From Hydrogenophaga sp. Root209 (lineage in GTDB: Bacteria; Pseudomonadota; Gammaproteobacteria; Burkholderiales; Burkholderiaceae_C), in NCBI RefSeq assembly GCF_001428625.1, contig NZ_LMIE01000022.1, forward strand, positions 125,042 through 189,041: a stretch of DNA of 64,000 nucleotides, in the 5' to 3' direction. The first letter of the stretch is position 1, and each line of letters opens with the position of its first letter. The notes beneath the pieces are model-generated. The model did no database searches. It was not told where the DNA came from and worked only from the letters and a program-made list of their open reading frames with translations. The position numbers and the translations under genes were made by a program. Of the stretch, positions 59,950 through 64,000 are shown piece by piece.

Positions 59950-60755
59950 GCCGCATCGACACCACCTTTGCAGCGTTGAAGAAGCAGGACCGCAAGGCAC
60001 TCATCCCATTCGTCACCGCCGGTTTTCCTTACGCGGACATCACGCCCGATCTCATGCACGGCATGGCCGAGGCGGGTGCCGACGTGATCGAGCTCGGCGT
60101 GCCCTTCTCCGACCCGTCGGCCGACGGCCCGGTGATCCAGAAGGCCGGTGATCGCGCGCTGGCGGCCGGCATTGGCCTCACCCAGGTCATTGCCATGGTG
60201 CGCAGCTTTCGCGAGCGCAACGACACCACACCCGTGGTGCTCATGGGCTACGCCAACCCGGTGGAACGCTACGACCAGAAGCACGGCGCGGGCGCGTTTG
60301 TGCGCGACGCATCGACCGCCGGCGTGGACGGCGTGTTGATCGTGGACTACCCGCCAGAGGAGTGCGAGGACTTTGCCGCCTCGTTGCGCGAACACGGCAT
60401 GGACCTGATTTTCCTGCTGGCCCCCACCTCCACCGACGAGCGCATGGCGCAGGTGGCGCGCGTGGCCACGGGCTATGTGTACTACGTGTCGCTCAAAGGC
60501 GTGACCGGCGCCGGTACGCTCGATGTGGGCCAGGTCGAGGCCATGTTGCCTCGCATCCGTTCGCACGTGAGCGTGCCCGTGGGCGTGGGCTTCGGCATCC
60601 GCGACGCGGAAACGGCGCGAGCCATCAGCCGTTCCGCCGACGCCGTGGTGATCGGCAGCAAGATCATCCAGTTGATCGACAACGAACCGCACGAAAAAGT
60701 GGTGGCCGTGGCGTCCAACTTCATTCGCACGATCCGCAAGGCACTCGACGCATAA
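59946..60755 (+). CDS. trpA: Tryptophan synthase alpha chain
   Basis: A 269-residue TIM-barrel enzyme with catalytic Glu49 ([11 protein letters not shown]) and Asp60 (SADGP), matching E. coli numbering. It releases indole from indole-glycerol phosphate and channels it to TrpB. Overlap with trpB ensures matched amounts of the two subunits. Confidence 0.97.
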   Translation: MSRIDTTFAALKKQDRKALIPFVTAGFPYADITPDLMHGMAEAGADVIELGVPFSDPSADGPVIQKAGDRALAAGIGLTQVIAMVRSFRERNDTTPVVLMGYANPVERYDQKHGAGAFVRDASTAGVDGVLIVDYPPEECEDFAASLREHGMDLIFLLAPTSTDERMAQVARVATGYVYYVSLKGVTGAGTLDVGQVEAMLPRIRSHVSVPVGVGFGIRDAETARAISRSADAVVIGSKIIQLIDNEPHEKVVAVASNFIRTIRKALDA

Positions 60756-60799
60756 TTCCGGATGGCGTCCTTGGGGCGCATCCGCATGGAGAAAACCAC

Positions 60800-61678
60800 A
60801 TGTCCTGGCTCGAAAAACTGCTGCCCCCCAAGATCACCCCCACCGACCCGACCGAACGCCGCAGCGTGCCGGAGGGCTTGTGGATCAAGTGCCCGAGCTG
60901 CGAGGCCGTGCTGTACAAGAACGATCTGGAGAAGAACCAGAACGTCTGCCCGCACTGCAGCCACCACCACCGCATCGGCGCGCGTGCGCGACTCAACGCG
61001 TTTCTGGATGCCGAAGGTCGCTACGAACTCGCCCAGGAAGTGCTGCCGGTCGACGCCCTCAAGTTCAAGGACAGTCGCAAGTACCCCGAGCGCCTGAAGG
61101 ACGCGCTGGAGACCACCGGCGAGACCGATGCGCTGATCGTCATGGGCGGCGCGGTACACGGCATCAGCCTGGTGGTGGCGTGCTTTGAATTCGACTTCAT
61201 GGGCGGCTCCATGGGTTCGGTGGTCGGCGAGCGCTTCGTGCGTGGCGTGGAGGAAGCCATTGCGCAAAAAGTGCCGTTTGTGTGCTTCACGGCCACCGGT
61301 GGCGCGCGCATGCAGGAAGGCCTGCTCTCGCTCATGCAGATGGCCAAGACCAACGCTTCCCTCACGCGCCTGGCCAAAAAGGGCCTGCCCTACATCAGCG
61401 TGCTCACCGACCCGACCATGGGCGGCGTGAGCGCGGGCTTCGCCTTCCTGGGCGACGTGGTGATCGCCGAGCCCAAGGCCCTGATCGGCTTTGCCGGCCC
61501 GCGCGTGATCGAGAACACCGTGCGAGTGAAGCTGCCCGAAGGCTTCCAGCGCGCCGAGTTCCTGCAAACCAAAGGCGCGGTCGATTTCATCTCCGATCGA
61601 CGCGAGCTGCGCGCCACCATCGCCAACACCCTGGCGATGCTGCAGCGCCAGAGCGCCGACGCGGTGGTCAACGATTGA
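60800..61678 (+). CDS. accD: Acetyl-CoA carboxylase carboxyltransferase subunit beta
   Basis: A 292-residue subunit with an N-terminal zinc finger (Cys31, Cys34, Cys50, Cys53) and a crotonase-like carboxyltransferase domain ([35 protein letters not shown]). It transfers carboxyl from biotin to acetyl-CoA in fatty-acid synthesis. GGAGAAAACCAC precedes the start. The place after trpA is conserved in betaproteobacteria. Confidence 0.97.
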   Translation: MSWLEKLLPPKITPTDPTERRSVPEGLWIKCPSCEAVLYKNDLEKNQNVCPHCSHHHRIGARARLNAFLDAEGRYELAQEVLPVDALKFKDSRKYPERLKDALETTGETDALIVMGGAVHGISLVVACFEFDFMGGSMGSVVGERFVRGVEEAIAQKVPFVCFTATGGARMQEGLLSLMQMAKTNASLTRLAKKGLPYISVLTDPTMGGVSAGFAFLGDVVIAEPKALIGFAGPRVIENTVRVKLPEGFQRAEFLQTKGAVDFISDRRELRATIANTLAMLQRQSADAVVND

Positions 61679-62352
61679 ATTCCGCGCCGGCCGAGGCGCT
61701 CACGCTGTCTCAGCTCCCCTTGTTTCCGCTGCAGACCGTCCTGTTTCCTGGCGGATGGTTGCCGCTTCGCATCTTCGAGGTGCGCTACCTCGACATGATC
61801 GGCCGCTGCCACAAAGCCGGCGCGCCGTTTGGCGTGGTGTGCCTGAGTGAAGGCAGCGAGGTGCGGCGGATCAACCCCTCGGCGGCGCCCACCGGAGACG
61901 GTTTCGCCAAGGAAGTGTTTCACGCAGTGGGCACCCTGGCCCAGATCGAAAGCCTGGAGCGGCCTCAGCCTGGACTCATGGTCATCAAATGCCGCGGCCT
62001 GCAACGCTTCCACGTCAACCGTCGCAGCCAGTTGCCGCACGGCCTGTGGGTGGCCGACGTGACGCTGGACGAGCACGAGACAGTGGTGGCCGTGCCGCCC
62101 GACCTGGCAAACACCCGCGATGCGCTGCAGCGCCTGCTGCACAACCTGCAGGAGCGCGACCCCGAAAACCTGGAGCAATTGCCGTTGCAACCGCCTTACC
62201 ACTGGGACGACAGCGGCTGGGTGGCCAACCGCTGGGCCGAGTTGTTGCCGGCACCAGCCGAACTCAAGCAGCGCTTGATGGCGCTGGACAACCCGCTGCT
62301 GCGCCTGGAGCTGGTATCGGACCTGCTGGACAAGCTGGGACTGGAGAACTGA
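61675..62352 (+). CDS. Lon N-terminal (substrate-binding) domain protein
   Basis: A 225-residue stand-alone Lon N-domain protein (PF02190-like: [20 protein letters not shown] near the start), lacking the ATPase and protease domains. Such proteins are widespread and unassigned; they may deliver substrates or bind unfolded proteins. No ATG exists in the first 40 codons, so the start is taken as TTG at 61675, which overlaps the accD stop (TTGA) and implies translational coupling. It converges on nagZ with 15 bases between stops. Confidence 0.88.
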   Translation: MNSAPAEALTLSQLPLFPLQTVLFPGGWLPLRIFEVRYLDMIGRCHKAGAPFGVVCLSEGSEVRRINPSAAPTGDGFAKEVFHAVGTLAQIESLERPQPGLMVIKCRGLQRFHVNRRSQLPHGLWVADVTLDEHETVVAVPPDLANTRDALQRLLHNLQERDPENLEQLPLQPPYHWDDSGWVANRWAELLPAPAELKQRLMALDNPLLRLELVSDLLDKLGLEN

Positions 62353-62367
62353 TCACCGCGCCCTGCC

Positions 62368-63462
62368 TCAATCGGGCAGCAGCGAGAGCGCCTGCATGTA
62401 GCGCTCACCCACCATCAAGGCATCCCAATCGCGCGCTGCCGCGCGCGGCAGCAAGGCCCGGCGCCGCTCTTCGCTCGCCGGGTTGGGCATCCAGTCGCCC
62501 TGCAGGCAGGCCTTTGACAGATCGTTGATGGCTTCGTCGATCGGAGCGCCGCCCTCTTCCACCGACTGGTTGCACAGCAGGACCATGTCGCAGCCTGCTT
62601 GCAAGGCGGCCAGTGCTGCAGCAGTGAAGCTCACCGCCTGACCATCGATCTGCCGCGCCGCGGCCATGCTGAGGTCGTCGCTGAAGATGGCGCCGGTGAA
62701 GCCCAGGCGGTGGCGCAGCACCTCCTGCAGCCATCGTGCGGAAAAGCCTGCGGGACGCTGGTCGACCTTGGGGTAGATCACGTGGGCGGGCATCACGGCC
62801 TGCAGGCTGGCCGAGAGCCAGCCGTAAGGCGCGGCGTCTTCCGCCAGGATGGCTTTCAGGCTGCGCCGGTCCACCGGAATGGCTTGGTGTGAATCGGCCT
62901 TGACGAAACCATGACCGGGGAAGTGTTTGCCGCAGTTGCCCATGCCGCTTTGCAGCAGGCCGTGCATCAATGCCTGCGCAAGCAGTGTGACGATGCGCGG
63001 ATCGCGGCCGAAAGAGCGGTCGCCAATCACCGAGCTCTCGCCAAAGTCCAGGTCCAGCACGGGCGTGAAGCTCAGGTCGACGCCGCAAGCGCGCAGCTCG
63101 GCGCCCAGCACGTAACCGGCGGCGGTGGCCGCGTTGCAGGCCTGCAGGGTGGGGGCGCCTTCGGGCTCGCCCGCCTTGACCGGGCGCATCGCCATGGCGC
63201 CCAGCGCGGCCATCGGCGGAAGGTGGGTGAAGCCGTCGGTGCGGAAGCGCTGCACGCGACCGCCCTCGTGGTCCACCGCGATCAGCAAGTCGGGCCGCAC
63301 GGCCTTGATCTGGCGGCACAGCTGCGTGAGTTGCACCCGGTCGTGCCAGTTGCGACCAAACAGGATCACGCCGCCGACCAGGGGGTGGGCCAGGCGCTGG
63401 CGGTCCACCGTGGTGAGGCTATGGCCAGCCACGTCGATGATGAGAGGGGCGTGTGGGTTCAT
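62368..63462 (-). CDS. nagZ: Beta-N-acetylhexosaminidase
   Basis: A 364-residue GH3 enzyme with the NagZ signature GKHFPGHGFVKADSH and the nucleophile Asp in FSDDLSMAA. It removes N-acetylglucosamine from 1,6-anhydro-muropeptides during cytoplasmic peptidoglycan recycling. The ATG at 63462 gives the usual start (MNPHAPLIIDVAG). It follows acpS with 28 bases between them. Confidence 0.95.
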   Translation of the reverse strand: MNPHAPLIIDVAGHSLTTVDRQRLAHPLVGGVILFGRNWHDRVQLTQLCRQIKAVRPDLLIAVDHEGGRVQRFRTDGFTHLPPMAALGAMAMRPVKAGEPEGAPTLQACNAATAAGYVLGAELRACGVDLSFTPVLDLDFGESSVIGDRSFGRDPRIVTLLAQALMHGLLQSGMGNCGKHFPGHGFVKADSHQAIPVDRRSLKAILAEDAAPYGWLSASLQAVMPAHVIYPKVDQRPAGFSARWLQEVLRHRLGFTGAIFSDDLSMAAARQIDGQAVSFTAAALAALQAGCDMVLLCNQSVEEGGAPIDEAINDLSKACLQGDWMPNPASEERRRALLPRAAARDWDALMVGERYMQALSLLPD

Positions 63463-63490
63463 GGATACGGATCTCAAAGGTGGGTCGACG

Positions 63491-63883
63491 TCAGTCGCGT
63501 TCAACGACCACGAAGCTGGCCGCGTAGTCGGTCTCATCGGTCACGGTCACATGCGCGCGCAGGCCCTGGGCTTCGAACCAGGTCTTGAGTTCGCCGTGCA
63601 GCACGATGACCGGCTGGCCACTGGGCAGGTTGGTGATCTCGCAGTGCCGCCAGGTCATGGGCATGCGCATGCCGAGACCAATGGCCTTGGAGAAGGCTTC
63701 CTTGGCAGAAAACCGCGTGGCGAGAAAGCGCAAGCCGCGCTGGGGCCAGCGCGCGCTGCGCTTCTGCCAGACAGCGAACTCGGCATCGCTCAGCACCTTG
63801 CGCACGAAGCGCTCGCCCTGGCGCTCGAACGTCGCCTGGATGCGCCGAATGTCGCAGATGTCGGTGCCAACTCCGAAGATCAT
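63491..63883 (-). CDS. acpS: Holo-[acyl-carrier-protein] synthase
   Basis: A 130-residue phosphopantetheinyl transferase with the Mg2+ ligand Asp8 (GTDICDI) and Glu62 in [11 protein letters not shown]. It attaches the 4'-phosphopantetheine arm to acyl carrier protein. Its start overlaps the pdxJ stop (ATGA), the usual pdxJ-acpS order. Confidence 0.96.
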   Translation of the reverse strand: MIFGVGTDICDIRRIQATFERQGERFVRKVLSDAEFAVWQKRSARWPQRGLRFLATRFSAKEAFSKAIGLGMRMPMTWRHCEITNLPSGQPVIVLHGELKTWFEAQGLRAHVTVTDETDYAASFVVVERD

Positions 63884-64000
63884 CCGGCCTCGGCGATGCA
63901 GCGGTTGTACTCAGCGATGGTGGTGCTGTAGCCCAGCTCCAGCGCATCGGCCATCAAGGCGTGCCCGATCGACACCTCGCTCACACCGGGCACGGTGCGC
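63880..64000 (-). CDS. pdxJ: Pyridoxine 5'-phosphate synthase (partial, C-terminal end)
   Basis: Only the last 39 codons are in the window. [18 protein letters not shown] matches the C-terminal phosphate-binding end of PdxJ, which makes pyridoxine 5'-phosphate from aminoacetone phosphate and deoxyxylulose phosphate. The position directly upstream of acpS, with a four-base overlap, supports the call. Confidence 0.88.
   Translation of the reverse strand, partial: RTVPGVSEVSIGHALMADALELGYSTTIAEYNRCIAEAG

Overview
This GC-rich window reads as chromosomal DNA of a betaproteobacterium of the order Burkholderiales, most likely family Comamonadaceae (Hydrogenophaga/Acidovorax-like). The basis is the gene orders sdhCDAB-sdhE-gltA, leuCDB-asd-fimV-truA-trpFBA-accD and acpS-pdxJ, the presence of a Bug/TctC solute-binding protein, and a dispersed hairpin repeat of the kind seen between genes in this family. 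This is inference from gene content; no database was searched. No rRNA, tRNA, CRISPR array, phage or transposase gene was seen.

Left part (1-20.3 kb) is accessory catabolism. A truncated fumarylacetoacetate-hydrolase gene faces a LysR regulator. An AraC regulator faces a tight 15-gene plus-strand operon (2856-18088): SCP-x-type thiolase, two MaoC hot-dog hydratase subunits, SDR dehydrogenase, acyl-CoA dehydrogenase, alpha-methylacyl-CoA racemase-like protein, then a Liv-type ABC importer (ATPases, permeases, binding protein) with an acyl-CoA synthetase inside it, a crotonase, a nitronate-monooxygenase-like flavoprotein and a second adenylate-forming enzyme with broken motifs. Together they look like import, CoA activation, epimerisation and beta-oxidation of an unidentified, probably 2-methyl-branched or cyclic, carboxylic acid. 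The enzyme set parallels the peroxisomal branched-chain beta-oxidation of animals. A flavin monooxygenase and a Bug solute-binding protein follow on the minus strand.

Middle part (20.4-37.3 kb): a protease-MoxR-DUF58-VWA cluster, acnA, two small envelope genes (DUF3309-like, collagen-like lipoprotein), an OmpA-family porin, a small membrane protein facing a MmyB-like helix-turn-helix regulator across a perfect 17-bp dyad, and a complete six-gene Mrp/Mnh cation/proton antiporter operon with fused A and B subunits.

Right part (37.3-64 kb) is core metabolism. TCA cycle: acnB, a CitE-like lyase, mdh, a GntR/HutC regulator with a promoter-embedded palindrome, sdhCDAB-sdhE and gltA. Leucine, aspartate-family and tryptophan synthesis: leuC, leuD, leuB, asd, trpF, trpB, trpA. 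These are interleaved with an entericidin-like lipoprotein, fimV, truA and accD. The window ends with a Lon-N-domain protein, nagZ, acpS and the 3' end of pdxJ.

Four copies of a hairpin-rich intergenic repeat occur. One is inserted in frame near the start of an acyl-CoA synthetase gene, flanked by 9-bp direct repeats, and one lies inside the sdh operon. Longest gene-free stretch: 28162-28515, described below; all other gaps are shorter than 300 bases.
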